A DNA stretch of 64,000 nucleotides, from contig CATQHW010000005.1 of the NCBI GenBank assembly GCA_958296075.1, positions 1 to 64,000 on the forward strand. Reading direction: 5' to 3'. Under the pieces are notes generated by a model. The model did not search any database. It saw nothing but the letters and a program-made list of their open reading frames with translations, and was not told the origin of the DNA. This DNA comes from an uncultured Spirochaetia bacterium (GTDB lineage Bacteria; Spirochaetota; Spirochaetia; SZUA-6; Bin103). Positions 52,927-62,331 of this stretch are shown here, in pieces (the first letter of the stretch is position 1; every line of letters starts with the position of its first letter). The translations under genes were made by a program, and so were the position numbers.

Positions 52927-53747
52927 CCGGCGCTGGCACGCGTGCGCCGGCGGCCGTGATCAAGCTGGGCGGCCGCGCGCTGGAGAAAGCCGCGCTCCGC
53001 AGCGTCTTCGCCGCCGAGCTCGGCTCGCTGGCGGGCGCTTGGCGGGTGATCGTCGTGCACGGCGGCGGCGCCGAGGTGACCGCGGTGAGCCGGCGCCTGG
53101 GTCACGAGCCGCGCTTCCAGGAGGGAATCAGGCTGACCACCGTGGAGGAGATGGAGGTGGTCGACATGGTGATTGCCGGCAGCGCCAACAAGCGGCTGGT
53201 GCGCGCCTTGAACGCCGCCGGCGTGCGCGCGGTCGGCATCTGCGGGTCGGACGGGCCGACCTTGGCGGCGCGGCCGGAGGCGGCGCCGCCAGGCACCCGC
53301 ACCGGCCGGATCGAGGGCGTCGATACCCGCCTGCTCGCCACGCTGATCGATGCCGGCTACGTGCCGGTGATGAGCCCGGTCTGCGACGACGGGGCCGGCG
53401 GCGGCGTCAACGTCAACGCCGACACCGTCGCCTTGCGGGTGGCGACCGCGATCGACGCCGACGCGCTGTTGTTCATCTCCGACGTCGACGGCGTCCGCAA
53501 GGACGGGGCGGTGTTGCGCCGGCTCGACCCCGCGGCGGCGGATGAAGAGATCGCTGCGGGGACCATCACCGGCGGCATGGTCCCGAAGATCAGGTCGTCG
53601 ATCGCCGCGGTGGCCGCCGGCGTAGGCCGGGTGCACGTCGGCGACTATGACGCGGTGGGCGCGCTGCACGCGCTCCTGGACGGCGCGCGGGGCACCGTGG
53701 TCGCTGCGCCGCCGGCGGCAGCCCCGGCAGCGAACCTCGTTCGCTGA
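52923..53747 (+). CDS. argB: Acetylglutamate kinase
   Basis: Phosphorylates N-acetylglutamate. ATG 52923 gives 274 residues: VIKLGGRALEK, VVHGGGAEVTAVSRRLG, GVNVNADTVALRVA and LLFISDVDGVRKDG. The N-terminal helix typical of arginine-inhibited hexameric kinases is short here. The next gene argD starts 82 bases downstream. Confidence 0.94.
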   Translation: MTGAGTRAPAAVIKLGGRALEKAALRSVFAAELGSLAGAWRVIVVHGGGAEVTAVSRRLGHEPRFQEGIRLTTVEEMEVVDMVIAGSANKRLVRALNAAGVRAVGICGSDGPTLAARPEAAPPGTRTGRIEGVDTRLLATLIDAGYVPVMSPVCDDGAGGGVNVNADTVALRVATAIDADALLFISDVDGVRKDGAVLRRLDPAAADEEIAAGTITGGMVPKIRSSIAAVAAGVGRVHVGDYDAVGALHALLDGARGTVVAAPPAAAPAANLVR

Positions 53748-53829
53748 ACCGCTTGAAGGACCGCTCAATGGACCGGAACACCGCACGCACCGCAGGGGTG
53801 CAGACCACGGATCAGAGGAGAACCTGACC

Positions 53830-55044
53830 ATGCAGATCAAGGACGCGATCGTCACCGATCATCGATTTCCCAGCGCCTTCTCAGCCGAGCTGCTGCTGTT
53901 GGACAGCGGCTGTGGATGCCGCCTAACCGACGCCGCCGGCACGAGCTACCTCGACCTGGGCGCCGGCATCGCCGTGAATGCGCTCGGTTACGGGCGCGAC
54001 GACCTGGCGGACATCGCCGCCGCGCAGATGCGCAAGCTCGTGCACGTCTCCAACCTGTACACCACTGGCCCGGCGCTGGAGCTTGCCAAGAAGCTGACCG
54101 GCGACCGCTTCGCGGCCGTGCAGTACATGAACAGCGGCGCGGAGGCGAACGAGTCCGCGATCAAGTTCGCGCGCATGTATGCCCATCGCGGCGCCGGCAA
54201 CACCGGCCGCCACAAGATACTGGCGTTCACCGGCGCGTTCCATGGGCGCACCTACGGAGCGCTGGCCTGCACGCCGACGCCCAAATATCAGGAGCCGTTC
54301 GGCCCCATGCTGCCGGGTGTCGAGGTCGCCCCCTACAACGACGTCGACGCGCTGCGCGCGAAGCTCGACGGCACCTTCGCGGGCGTCATCGTCGAGGTGG
54401 TGCAGGGCGAGGGGGGGCTGGCGGCCATGACGCCGGAGTTCGCCGCGGCGCTCAACGCCGGTTGCGCCGAGCACGACGTGGTCCTGATCGCCGACGAGGT
54501 GCAAACCGGCCTGGGACGTTGCGGCCACCTGTTCGCTTCCGACGGCGTCGGGCTCGATCCGGACATCATCACCCTGGCCAAGCCGCTGGCGGGCGGTCTG
54601 CCACTGTCGGCGGTGCTGCTGCCGGCGGCCGTGAACGACCGGCTGCACTTCGGCGAGCACGGCACCACGTTCGGCGGCGGGCCGGTGACCTGCGCGCTCG
54701 CATCGCACGTGTTCGACCTACTCACCGATCCGGCGTTTCTGGCCGAGGTCCGCGAGCGCGGCGAGCAGCTCCGGCAGGGGCTGGAGTCGCTGCGCGAGGC
54801 GCACGGCCTGGGTCCCGTGGTGGGCGCCGGGATGCTGCGCGGCGTGCACGTCCCCGGTACCACCGCCGGCCCCGCCGGCGAGCAGCCGCGGATTCAGGCG
54901 CTGGCGACCGCGCTGCGGGCCGCCGGCGTGCTTGTGCTGCGCTCCGGCGAGGACGTGATGCGCATCGCGCCGCCGCTGGTGATCTCCGCCGGCGAGCTGG
55001 CCGAAGGGCTGCGCCGCATGGACGCGGCCCTGTCCGGGTTGTAG
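53830..55044 (+). CDS. argD: Acetylornithine aminotransferase
   Basis: Class III PLP aminotransferase; makes N-acetylornithine. ATG 53830 gives 404 residues with YLDLGAGIAVNALGY, NSGAEANESAIKFAR, ADEVQTGLGRCG, the PLP Lys in TLAKPLAGGLP, and GTTFGGGPV. An AGAGGAG site precedes the start. Ornithine or succinylornithine aminotransferase activity cannot be excluded, but the operon supports acetylornithine. Confidence 0.94.
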   Translation: MQIKDAIVTDHRFPSAFSAELLLLDSGCGCRLTDAAGTSYLDLGAGIAVNALGYGRDDLADIAAAQMRKLVHVSNLYTTGPALELAKKLTGDRFAAVQYMNSGAEANESAIKFARMYAHRGAGNTGRHKILAFTGAFHGRTYGALACTPTPKYQEPFGPMLPGVEVAPYNDVDALRAKLDGTFAGVIVEVVQGEGGLAAMTPEFAAALNAGCAEHDVVLIADEVQTGLGRCGHLFASDGVGLDPDIITLAKPLAGGLPLSAVLLPAAVNDRLHFGEHGTTFGGGPVTCALASHVFDLLTDPAFLAEVRERGEQLRQGLESLREAHGLGPVVGAGMLRGVHVPGTTAGPAGEQPRIQALATALRAAGVLVLRSGEDVMRIAPPLVISAGELAEGLRRMDAALSGL

Positions 55045-55060
55045 CGGCAGGAGCGGACAC

Positions 55061-56287
55061 ATGGCAACGACCGGCGTGAAGCGGATCGCACTCGCCTATT
55101 CCGGGGGGCTCGACACCTCGATCATCATCCCGTGGCTCAAGGCCCGCTATCCGGGCGCGGAGGTGGTGGCGGTCTGCGCAGACGTGGGACAGTCCGACGA
55201 TCTGTCCGGGCTGCAGGCGCGGGCGTCCGCGTCTGGCGCCACCAAGCTGATCCTGCGCGACGTGCGGCGCGAGTTCGTGGAGGAGTACCTGTTCCCGATG
55301 CTGCGCGCGGGCGCGGTCTACGAGGGCAAGTATCTGCTCGGCACCTCGGCGGCTCGCCCGCTGCAGGCCAAGGTACAGGTGGAGGAGGCGCGGGCCGAGG
55401 GGGCCGACGCGCTCGCGCACGGCTGCACCGGCAAGGGCAACGACCAGGTGCGGTTCGAGCTGGCCTATCGGGCGCTCGCGCCCGATCTGGCGATCATCGC
55501 GCCGTGGCGGCTGTGGGACATCCGCTCGCGCGAAGACGCGATCGCCTACGCGGAGCGCCACGGGATCGACCTGGCCGGCATCTCGCGGCGCAACATCTAT
55601 TCGCGCGACGACAACGTCTGGCATCTCAGCCACGAAGGCGGGGACCTGGAGGACGCCGGCCGGCGCCCGCAGGAGGGGTTGTTCCAGCGCTCGGTCTCCC
55701 CGGCGGCGGCGCCCGACCGGGAACAGGCGGTCACCGTCGAGTTCGAGCGCGGCGTCCCCGTCGCGCTCGACGGCCGGCGGCACGGCGCAGTCGAGTTGGT
55801 GCAGCGGCTCAACGAGCTGGGCGCCGAGCACGGCATCGGCCGCGCCGACATCGTGGAGACGCGGGTGGTCGGCATGAAGAGCCGCGGCGTGTACGAGACG
55901 CCCGGCGGCACGGTCCTGTACGCGGCGCTGCGCGAGCTGGAGATGCTCACCCTGGAGGCGGACGCCCTGCGCGCCAAGCAGCAACTGGCGATGACCTATG
56001 CCGACGCCGTATACGGCGGCCACTGGTTCTCCACGTTGCGCGAGTCGCTCGACGCGTTCATGCAGCGCGTCTGCGCGCGCGTCACCGGAGCGGTGACGCT
56101 GACTCTGTACAAGGGCGGGATCACGGTGGTCGGCCGCCGGTCGCCGTACTCCCTCTACGACGAAGGGCTGGCGTCGTTCACGGCCGGCTCCTACGATCAC
56201 GGCGACGCGAGCGGCTTCATCCAGCTCTACGGCCTGTCGACCCGCACGGCGGCGACGGTGGCCCAGCGGGCGGCCGGCGGAGTCTGA
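55061..56287 (+). CDS. argG: Argininosuccinate synthase
   Basis: Joins citrulline and aspartate with ATP. The 408 residues include the P-loop AYSGGLDTSIIIPWL, ACTGKGNDQVRFE-type GCTGKGNDQVRFELAYRALA, and GIGRADIVETRVVGMKSRGVY. It closes the argR-C-B-D-G run. argF, argH and argJ or argE are not in the window, so they must lie elsewhere. A hairpin and tRNA-Pro follow. Confidence 0.96.
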   Translation: MATTGVKRIALAYSGGLDTSIIIPWLKARYPGAEVVAVCADVGQSDDLSGLQARASASGATKLILRDVRREFVEEYLFPMLRAGAVYEGKYLLGTSAARPLQAKVQVEEARAEGADALAHGCTGKGNDQVRFELAYRALAPDLAIIAPWRLWDIRSREDAIAYAERHGIDLAGISRRNIYSRDDNVWHLSHEGGDLEDAGRRPQEGLFQRSVSPAAAPDREQAVTVEFERGVPVALDGRRHGAVELVQRLNELGAEHGIGRADIVETRVVGMKSRGVYETPGGTVLYAALRELEMLTLEADALRAKQQLAMTYADAVYGGHWFSTLRESLDAFMQRVCARVTGAVTLTLYKGGITVVGRRSPYSLYDEGLASFTAGSYDHGDASGFIQLYGLSTRTAATVAQRAAGGV

Positions 56288-56362
56288 GGCGGCGGGCCGC
56301 TCCGGCCGGCGTGCGCGGTGCGTGGACGCCGGCGTGCGCGCGGCGGTACACTGAAAGGGCTG

Positions 56363-56389
56363 AGCGCCCGGTGCGGGCGCTTGCGTTTT
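56363..56389 (+). terminator. Terminator-like hairpin between argG and tRNA-Pro
   Basis: AGCGCCCG-GTG-CGGGCGCT is an 8-pair stem with a 3-base loop, followed by TGCGTTTTC. The T run is short. It ends where the tRNA begins. Confidence 0.5.
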
Positions 56390-56462
56390 CGGGCTGTGGC
56401 GCAGTTGGTAGCGTACACGTCTGGGGGGCGTGGGGTCGGCGGTTCAAGTCCGCCCAGCCCGA
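56390..56462 (+). tRNA. tRNA-Pro (GGG)
   Basis: A 73-base cloverleaf with acceptor CGGGCTG/CAGCCCG, anticodon stem CACGT/GCGTG and loop CTGGGGG (anticodon GGG at 56423-56425), and T arm GGCGG-TTCAAGT-CCGCC. After the discriminator A, the genome reads CA, so CCA is not fully encoded. Confidence 0.94.
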
Positions 56463-56480
56463 CAGAGGCAAGGAGTGTAG

Positions 56481-57071
56481 GTGCGGATGGGAACCATCAA
56501 GTCTTCATGGGAGATCGCCCTGGAGCGGACCAGGGACGTCGTCGCCGATCGGGAGAACCTGGAGCAGAACCAGTTCACCACCGAAGGCAAGAAGCTGGTG
56601 TCGCGGTACCTCGGCGATCCGGATGCCGGCCTGGAGGAGTTGTTGGAGCGGTTCGACGGCAAGCAGGCCGGCTGGGTCCGGGACGGGGTGCGCGACGCGC
56701 TGCTCAGCAACCTCACCCTGCCGGCCGACGAGTTCGCGCTCAAGCGCAGTCGCCGCGCCGGCGAAGGGTTCCGCGCGTTCAGCAACAACGACCGCAAGCT
56801 GAGAATGCTGCTCAACCAGCTCGAGCAGTTCTTCCAGGAGTACCTGGGAGAGCGCAACCGCATGCGGCAGGAGGTCGACCGCGCCTACGAGCCGCGCCGG
56901 CAGCAGAAAGAGGCGGAGCTATCCAAGAAGACCGGCCAGCGGGTGCAGATCAACCCGCAGACCGACCCCGAGTACGTGGGGCTGATGCGCCAGCAGCTCA
57001 TGATGGTCGACGACCGCTACGGTCAGGTGCTGCAGGGAGTCAAGGACGAACTCATCGCGATGTCCGCGTGA
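56481..57071 (+). CDS. Conserved hypothetical coiled-coil protein
   Basis: The 196-residue product is highly charged and helical, with no signal peptide or membrane segment. Noticeable segments are SSWEIALERTRDVVADRENL and EGKKLVSRYLGDPDAGLEEL near the start, and NNDRKLRMLLNQLEQFFQEYL in the middle. I do not recognise a characterised family; similar proteins seem to occur in spirochaetes. GTG 56481 is chosen because AGGAG lies five bases upstream; ATG 56487 is the alternative. It follows tRNA-Pro by 18 bases and may be transcribed with it. Confidence 0.75.
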   Translation: MRMGTIKSSWEIALERTRDVVADRENLEQNQFTTEGKKLVSRYLGDPDAGLEELLERFDGKQAGWVRDGVRDALLSNLTLPADEFALKRSRRAGEGFRAFSNNDRKLRMLLNQLEQFFQEYLGERNRMRQEVDRAYEPRRQQKEAELSKKTGQRVQINPQTDPEYVGLMRQQLMMVDDRYGQVLQGVKDELIAMSA

Positions 57072-57116
57072 CGGCGTTTCTTCGCCGGCAGGGCATCCTT
57101 TGGGGCAGCGCCGCGC

Positions 57117-57692
57117 ATGGCGGCCGGCGCTGACCTGATCCGGGGCGCTTTCGAGCGCATCGACGCGGCAAACGCGGAGGACCCGTCAGGGCAGGCCGTC
57201 GAGTACGGACGCCGCATGACCCGCTGGCTGGGCCGCCTGACTGCGCGGCCGTCGGCGGCGCTGGCGATTGCGGTCCGCGCCCAGCATCTGCGGCGCTGGG
57301 AGATCCCGCGCGTCCGCTATCCGCAGGGCCGCTCCGGCTATCTGCGCTGGCGGCGCGCCTGCGCCCGTCATCACGCCGAGCAGGCCGCGCGCATCCTTGG
57401 CGATCTGCGCGCCCCCGCCGCGCTGATCGAGCGGGTGGCGGCGCTGGTCCGCAAGGAGGGACTGGGCCGCGATGCGGAGACGCAGGTCCTGGAGGACGCG
57501 GCCTGCCTGTCATTCCTGGAGGCCGAGCTGGCCGGCTTCGCGGAGGGCCGGGATGCCGAGATGCTGCGGCGGGTGCTCAGCCGCACCTGGGGCAAGATGT
57601 CCCCACCCGCCCGCGAGCTTGCCGCAACGCTGGACGTGAGCCCGCCGCTCGCCGGCGTGATCCGGCGCGCCGCGGCGCCGGCTGATCAGTAG
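57117..57692 (+). CDS. DUF4202-family protein
   Basis: A 191-residue cytoplasmic protein with the DUF4202 pattern: IRGAFERIDAANAEDPSG, YGRRMTRWLGRL, AIAVRAQHLRRWEIPRVRYP, GYLRWRR, HHAEQAARIL, VLEDAACLSFLEAELAGFAE. The His and Asp residues resemble an HD-type helical fold, but the activity is unknown. It follows the coiled-coil gene by 45 bases on the same strand. The last 7 bases overlap the convergent outer-membrane gene. Confidence 0.8.
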   Translation: MAAGADLIRGAFERIDAANAEDPSGQAVEYGRRMTRWLGRLTARPSAALAIAVRAQHLRRWEIPRVRYPQGRSGYLRWRRACARHHAEQAARILGDLRAPAALIERVAALVRKEGLGRDAETQVLEDAACLSFLEAELAGFAEGRDAEMLRRVLSRTWGKMSPPARELAATLDVSPPLAGVIRRAAAPADQ

Positions 57693-59338
57693 CGTACCGC
57701 GGTGCTCACCTCGAACAGGTGCGCCTGCTCGCCGGCGCCCGGCACCAGATCGCGGTTGCTCACCTGCTCGTAGGTGTAGGCCAACGCGAAGCGGAGCTCG
57801 ACCGGCTGCAGGTCGACGCGCAGGTCGATGCCGGCCCGCGCTTGCAGGAGGTGCTCCAACACGTCCTGCTTGAGGAACGTCGACGGCCCGGAGAACACGA
57901 AGGAGCCGCCCACCAGGCCGTGGTCCCAGACCGAGCCCCCAGCAGGGCCGCCGTGGCGCACCCGGCGCAGGGACAGGTCGATGCCGAGCCAGTCGAGCGG
58001 GAACGCGCGCGCGCTCACCCGTATCTCGTCGGAGTTGGGATCGAGCATGGTGCCCAGGTGACGCCCCGCGTGGGTGTAGGTCAGATAGTCGAGCGCCGCC
58101 GGATGGTGCGCGTACAGGTAGGGCGTCACTATCCGATAGCGGGCCGACAGGACCGTGAGGATCGGCAGCGGTGGGGCGATGCCGGCTTCCAGGTCGACCG
58201 ACAGCTTGTTCTGGTCGGAGTCGAAGTCGAACCGCCGTATCTTGGTCAGGTTGATGTCGTCGACGTAGAGCACCGCGCCGACCGAAGCGCCGTACGGCAG
58301 CCGCACGCGGGCGGCCGCACCGAGGAACGCGTTGTCGTAGTCGTAGAGTTGCATCTGCGTGTAGAGACTGGGGAATACCGGCAACAGATAGGTCGGCGAC
58401 AACCGTCCGCCGAACAGCACCGACTGCAGCGCGGTCAGCTCCAGCCAGTCCGTCGGATAGAAGCTCAGCGACTGGACCACCAGGTATTTTGCGGGGTGGC
58501 GTCCGTCCGCAACGCGCGCGCGCTCGCGCAGCGGATAGCGGCCCTGGGCGTCGCAGGCAACCCCGTCGGGCGTGGCACCGCTGCAGGTCCCGTAGGCGGC
58601 GATCAGGTCCAGGAACATCGCCGAATAGGCGATCCACGATCCGCGGTAGGTGCCGGTCAGGTAACCGGCCGGAGCGGCCGCGTCGGAGACGATCGTGCTG
58701 TCTTGGCCGTAGCCGAACGAGCTTCGCCCGAAGCCGGCCTGCACGTACCAGGTGTCGGGTCCGGTCCCCAACTCGCTCGCGCCGACGAAGGCGTTGCCGG
58801 CGAGCTCCACGCGGAAGTCGAACTCCTCTCCCAGGATCGTGGTGAAATCTCCCGGCGCGATGTCGTCGTACGGATCGAACGTGAGCCGCGGCGTCACGGG
58901 GGTCGGCACGGTCGACGTCGTCCGCGTCCGGGCGAAGAATCCGAAGCCGATCTGATCGCTCACCGGCACCTCGACGCCGGCCGAGAGTTGCGCCGCGATC
59001 TGCGCCGGCATCGTGCCGCCGGCGACTGTTGTCTTCGATCGGCCGCCGATCTGCGCCCGGCCCTGCACAGGCAGCGGCCGGAAGTAGCGCGCCAGCAGAC
59101 TGCGGGCGATCCGGCGGTCGGTCGCCGGCGCCGCGTCGGCGACCCGCTGCAGCGCGGCGCGCACGATCGGCGCCGGCAGCGGCCGCAGCGGGGGCAGCCA
59201 GTCGATGAGGCCGCGCTGCTCCCACATACGCAGGTGGCCGTAGATCGGATCGTTCGGCGACACCAGCGTCTGGGCGCCGGCGCAGAACGGCGCTGCGGCC
59301 ACCAGGACCAGCAGCGCGGCCCGCACGCGGCCCGTCAC
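57686..59338 (-). CDS. Outer-membrane beta-barrel protein, Wzi-like
   Basis: GTG 59338 gives about 550 residues with a signal peptide (ALLVLVAAAPFCAGAQ). An early periplasmic segment reads PNDPIYGHLRMWEQRGLIDW, similar to the start of capsule-assembly Wzi-type proteins, and the rest alternates in beta-barrel fashion. The C-terminus FEVSTAVRY ends in the aromatic residue typical of barrels inserted by BamA. An upstream start at 59416 would add 26 residues before the signal. A double-membrane cell is implied. The family assignment is tentative. Confidence 0.72.
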   Translation of the reverse strand: MTGRVRAALLVLVAAAPFCAGAQTLVSPNDPIYGHLRMWEQRGLIDWLPPLRPLPAPIVRAALQRVADAAPATDRRIARSLLARYFRPLPVQGRAQIGGRSKTTVAGGTMPAQIAAQLSAGVEVPVSDQIGFGFFARTRTTSTVPTPVTPRLTFDPYDDIAPGDFTTILGEEFDFRVELAGNAFVGASELGTGPDTWYVQAGFGRSSFGYGQDSTIVSDAAAPAGYLTGTYRGSWIAYSAMFLDLIAAYGTCSGATPDGVACDAQGRYPLRERARVADGRHPAKYLVVQSLSFYPTDWLELTALQSVLFGGRLSPTYLLPVFPSLYTQMQLYDYDNAFLGAAARVRLPYGASVGAVLYVDDINLTKIRRFDFDSDQNKLSVDLEAGIAPPLPILTVLSARYRIVTPYLYAHHPAALDYLTYTHAGRHLGTMLDPNSDEIRVSARAFPLDWLGIDLSLRRVRHGGPAGGSVWDHGLVGGSFVFSGPSTFLKQDVLEHLLQARAGIDLRVDLQPVELRFALAYTYEQVSNRDLVPGAGEQAHLFEVSTAVRY

Positions 59339-59515
59339 GGGCCGCGCTCCGGCGCCGGCGCGACCGACTGGCGCGGCTGCGCCCCACGGGCCCCGGCACG
59401 GTGTCCCGATCCGCACATCTCGCCGGGATTCTGTCCGGCAGCGGCGGGCGCGGCAATCCGGCCGGCCGGCGGCGTCGCTTGCGGCCCGGCGCCGCGCCGG
59501 ATTGACTGACCGATC

Positions 59516-60325
59516 ATGGCGCGTCGATTCGATCCGGCCGGCAAGGTCGCGTTGATCACCGGCGGCGCCGGCGGTATCGGTTTCGCCCTGGCGCGCCGGT
59601 TCGGTGCGGCCGGCTGCCGCGTGGCGCTGCTGGACACCGACGCCTCAGGGCTGGCGGAGCGCGCGGCGGCGCTTGCCGGCGCCGGCGTGGAGCATCTGGT
59701 CCGCCGCTGCGACGTGACCGAGCGCACCGCCGTCCGCGCGGCGGTCGGCGACGTCTGCGACCGGTTCGGCGGCGTCGACCTGCTCTGCAACAACGCCGGC
59801 GTGAGCCACCGCAGCGCGCTTCGCGACACCGCGGCGGCTGTGTACGAGCGGGTGATGGCGGTCAACCTGTTCGGCTCGCTCCACTGCGCGCAGGCCGCGC
59901 TGCCGTCGCTGCTCCGGCGGAAGGGCATGATCGTGGTCGTCTCCAGCGTCGCCGGCTTCGCTCCCGTGCTGGGCCGCGCCGGGTATTGCGCGTCGAAGTA
60001 TGCCCTGCACGGCCTGTTCGAGACCGCGCGGGCCGAGTTGATCGGCACCGGGGTGAGCGTGCTCATGGTCTGCCCCAGCTTGGTCGATACCGGCATCGAC
60101 GCCAAAGCGCTGGACGCTGCCGGCGAGCGCTCCGGCCGCCCGCGCGTCGAAATCGGGACGGCGGTGAGCCCCGACTACGTGGCCGGCCGCATCCTGGCGG
60201 CCGTGCGGCGGCGCCGGCGGTTCCTGGTGTTGCCGCCGGCCGGCCGCGCCGCGCTGCTGCTCTCGCGTCTCTTCCCCGGACCGTACGAACGGTTCATCCG
60301 CTACCGCTTCGCGGCCGAGCTGTGA
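59516..60325 (+). CDS. Short-chain dehydrogenase/reductase
   Basis: Classical SDR of 269 residues with cofactor motif TGGAGGIG near residue 15, NNAG, the catalytic Ser in VVVSSVAGF, and the YCASK pair. Asp in LLDTD after the second strand suggests NAD preference. The C-terminal 60 residues with FLVLPPAGRAALLLSRLFP resemble membrane-associated SDRs that act on lipids. It converges on an acyltransferase gene with 25 bases of overlap. The substrate is unknown. Confidence 0.88.
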   Translation: MARRFDPAGKVALITGGAGGIGFALARRFGAAGCRVALLDTDASGLAERAAALAGAGVEHLVRRCDVTERTAVRAAVGDVCDRFGGVDLLCNNAGVSHRSALRDTAAAVYERVMAVNLFGSLHCAQAALPSLLRRKGMIVVVSSVAGFAPVLGRAGYCASKYALHGLFETARAELIGTGVSVLMVCPSLVDTGIDAKALDAAGERSGRPRVEIGTAVSPDYVAGRILAAVRRRRRFLVLPPAGRAALLLSRLFPGPYERFIRYRFAAEL

Positions 60326-61533
60326 GGCCGCCCGTTCGCCGCATGCCGCCGTGATCGGACGTGGCGCAGAAACAGCTCCCACTTGATCACCGACTCCCTC
60401 GGCATGACCACTTCGAACACGCGGCGCCGCGACGAGAAGTTCAGCCGCCGCCTGATGTCGACCGCCTCGGCGCGCAGCGCGGCGATCGGGATCGACCACG
60501 GCGCCGCGCCGGCGACCCGGAGCGAATCGGCGGTCAGCACCAGCTTGCCGAGTGCGATCAGCGCCGGCGCCGGATCGGTGATGTCGTAGAGGCGGATCGG
60601 CTCGCTGCGCAGCAACTCACCGGCCGGCAGCGCGCCGCCGGCCGGCAGCCACGGTTCCGGGAACCGGCCGCGAAGATGGTCGGCGGCCGCCCGCAGCGTG
60701 ATCGGGGCGCCGCCGGCGGCCGGATGGAGCCGGCACTCGGCATCCACGCGCCACGCTGCGCCGCAGCTCCGGCAGGCGGCCGTATCGCCGCGCTCGTCGA
60801 TCGCGTCCAACCGCAGACAGGCGGGGCAGGCGAACAGCACGTTGCTGATCCCGGCGGCCAGCCGCCGCCCGCGCACCGGCCAGCGCGGTCCCGTCTCGGC
60901 GTCGACGCCGATGCGCTCCTCGATATAGCGGCGGATCGACTGCAGGGAGTCGCGGTCGGTGAAGCGCCGCGGCCGATCGACCTCCACGTGCACGCGGCCG
61001 CGGCGGAGACTCCCGGCCCAGCGCGGCGACTGGCGCCAGCCGTTGTAGACACGCACGGTCACCACCGGCAGGCCCATGGCCCGCACCAGCTTCTCCACGG
61101 CGGGCAGGACCGGCAGTGGCCGGCCGTCCCAGGTCCGCTCACCCTCCGGGAACAGCCCGATGGAGCCGCCCAGGTCGCGCCAGCGGCGCAGGCGACGGAT
61201 CGCGCGTGGGTCGGCGGTGTACTTGCGTTTCGGCACTGCCCCGAAGAAGCGGTGCACCCAGCCGATCGGTCCGCCGGAGAACGCCAGCTCCGTCGCCAGG
61301 AAGTGGATGGCGCGCCCCGTCGCCAGCGACAGGAACAGCGGGTCCCAGAACGAAGAGTGGTTGGACATGACCAGCGCCGGCTCGCGCAGCGGCCGGGACG
61401 GTCCGAAGGTGATGCGCACCAGGGGCCGCATCCCGTAGCGGACCAGTGGCCCGAGCCACCGCGCCCGCGACTCGACGCGGCGGCGGTTGCGCGGCGTCGG
61501 CGGCAGTGGGTCGATACGCCGCCGGATCTGCAT
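60301..61533 (-). CDS. 1-acylglycerol-3-phosphate acyltransferase-like protein with C-terminal zinc ribbon
   Basis: The 410 residues have a PlsC-type acyltransferase domain: SNHSSFWDPLFLSLA, with the HX4D catalytic motif, then FGAVPKRKYTAD and GLFPEGERTWDG. After about residue 230 a zinc-ribbon-like segment appears, CPACLRLD and CRSCGAAW, followed by ~130 residues with no known domain. The addition is unusual for PlsC proteins, which end near 240. Its start overlaps the stop of pyrE by one base (TGATG). A lipid-synthesis role is likely, but the acceptor is not certain. Confidence 0.85.
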   Translation of the reverse strand: MQIRRRIDPLPPTPRNRRRVESRARWLGPLVRYGMRPLVRITFGPSRPLREPALVMSNHSSFWDPLFLSLATGRAIHFLATELAFSGGPIGWVHRFFGAVPKRKYTADPRAIRRLRRWRDLGGSIGLFPEGERTWDGRPLPVLPAVEKLVRAMGLPVVTVRVYNGWRQSPRWAGSLRRGRVHVEVDRPRRFTDRDSLQSIRRYIEERIGVDAETGPRWPVRGRRLAAGISNVLFACPACLRLDAIDERGDTAACRSCGAAWRVDAECRLHPAAGGAPITLRAAADHLRGRFPEPWLPAGGALPAGELLRSEPIRLYDITDPAPALIALGKLVLTADSLRVAGAAPWSIPIAALRAEAVDIRRRLNFSSRRRVFEVVMPRESVIKWELFLRHVRSRRHAANGRPHSSAAKR

Positions 61534-62237
61534 CAGGCCGCCGGCGGTCGCGGCGCGTACTGCTGCAGGTAGGCGTCGATGCGGCGGCGCAGCGCTGCGT
61601 CGATCAGCGGGCGGCCGTCGGTCGGCTGCCGCGCCAGCACGTCGACGACCTGGCCGATCGTAGCGATGGCCGCCGCCGGCAGGCGGAGATCGCGGGACAG
61701 ATCGTCCAGGGCGCTGAGGTCGCCGGCGCCCCGTTCCTGGCGGTCGACTGCCACCACCAGCCCGGCGGGCCGGACGCCGGTCTCCCGCTGCAGGAGCTGG
61801 ATTGCGTGCCGTTTGGATGCGCCGTCGGTGACCACGTCGTCGACGATCACCACGCGGTCGCCGGCGGTGGGAAGCCGGCCGATCAGCAGGCCGCCTTCGC
61901 CGTGCTCCTTGCGCTCCTTGCGGTCGAAGCAGAAGCCGACCGGCCGCTCGCGGTCGCGGCTGAGGGCGATCGCCGCCGCCGCCGCCAGGGTGATCCCCTT
62001 GTAGGCCGGCCCAAACAGCAGCGTCGCGTCCGGAAACCGGTCGGCGATCGCGGCCGCGTAGTAGCCGCCCAACTCATCCAGCGCCGCTCCGTTCGCGCAC
62101 GCGCCGGTGTCGAAGAAGTACGGAGACTCGCGGCCCGACTTGGTGGTGAACCGCCCGAAGCGCAACAGCCCGGAGCGAGCGGCGAAGTACGCGAACCGTT
62201 CCCGGTAGCCGGGCGCCGGCGCGGAGCGCTCAATCAT
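61533..62237 (-). CDS. pyrE: Orotate phosphoribosyltransferase
   Basis: Joins orotate to PRPP to make OMP. The 234-residue protein has FTTKSGRESPYFFD, LLFGPAYKGITLA, FDRKERKEHGEGG, and the PRPP loop VVIVDDVVTDGAS. It is about 20 residues longer at the C-terminus than the E. coli enzyme. It is the first gene of a two-gene unit with the acyltransferase. Confidence 0.95.
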   Translation of the reverse strand: MIERSAPAPGYRERFAYFAARSGLLRFGRFTTKSGRESPYFFDTGACANGAALDELGGYYAAAIADRFPDATLLFGPAYKGITLAAAAAIALSRDRERPVGFCFDRKERKEHGEGGLLIGRLPTAGDRVVIVDDVVTDGASKRHAIQLLQRETGVRPAGLVVAVDRQERGAGDLSALDDLSRDLRLPAAAIATIGQVVDVLARQPTDGRPLIDAALRRRIDAYLQQYAPRPPAA

Positions 62238-62331
62238 CGTTCGATGGTACTGTCGCGACGAGAGGCCAATGCAAGGGACAAGGAACGTCGAACGCGCCGG
62301 AGCGCAGGGGCGGCCTTCGCCGGATCGGCCA

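Noticed and set aside
49413-56462. The two tRNA genes as integration sites of a genomic island
   Set aside because: No integrase and no repeated tRNA 3' ends nearby; the region between is housekeeping hisC and arg genes.
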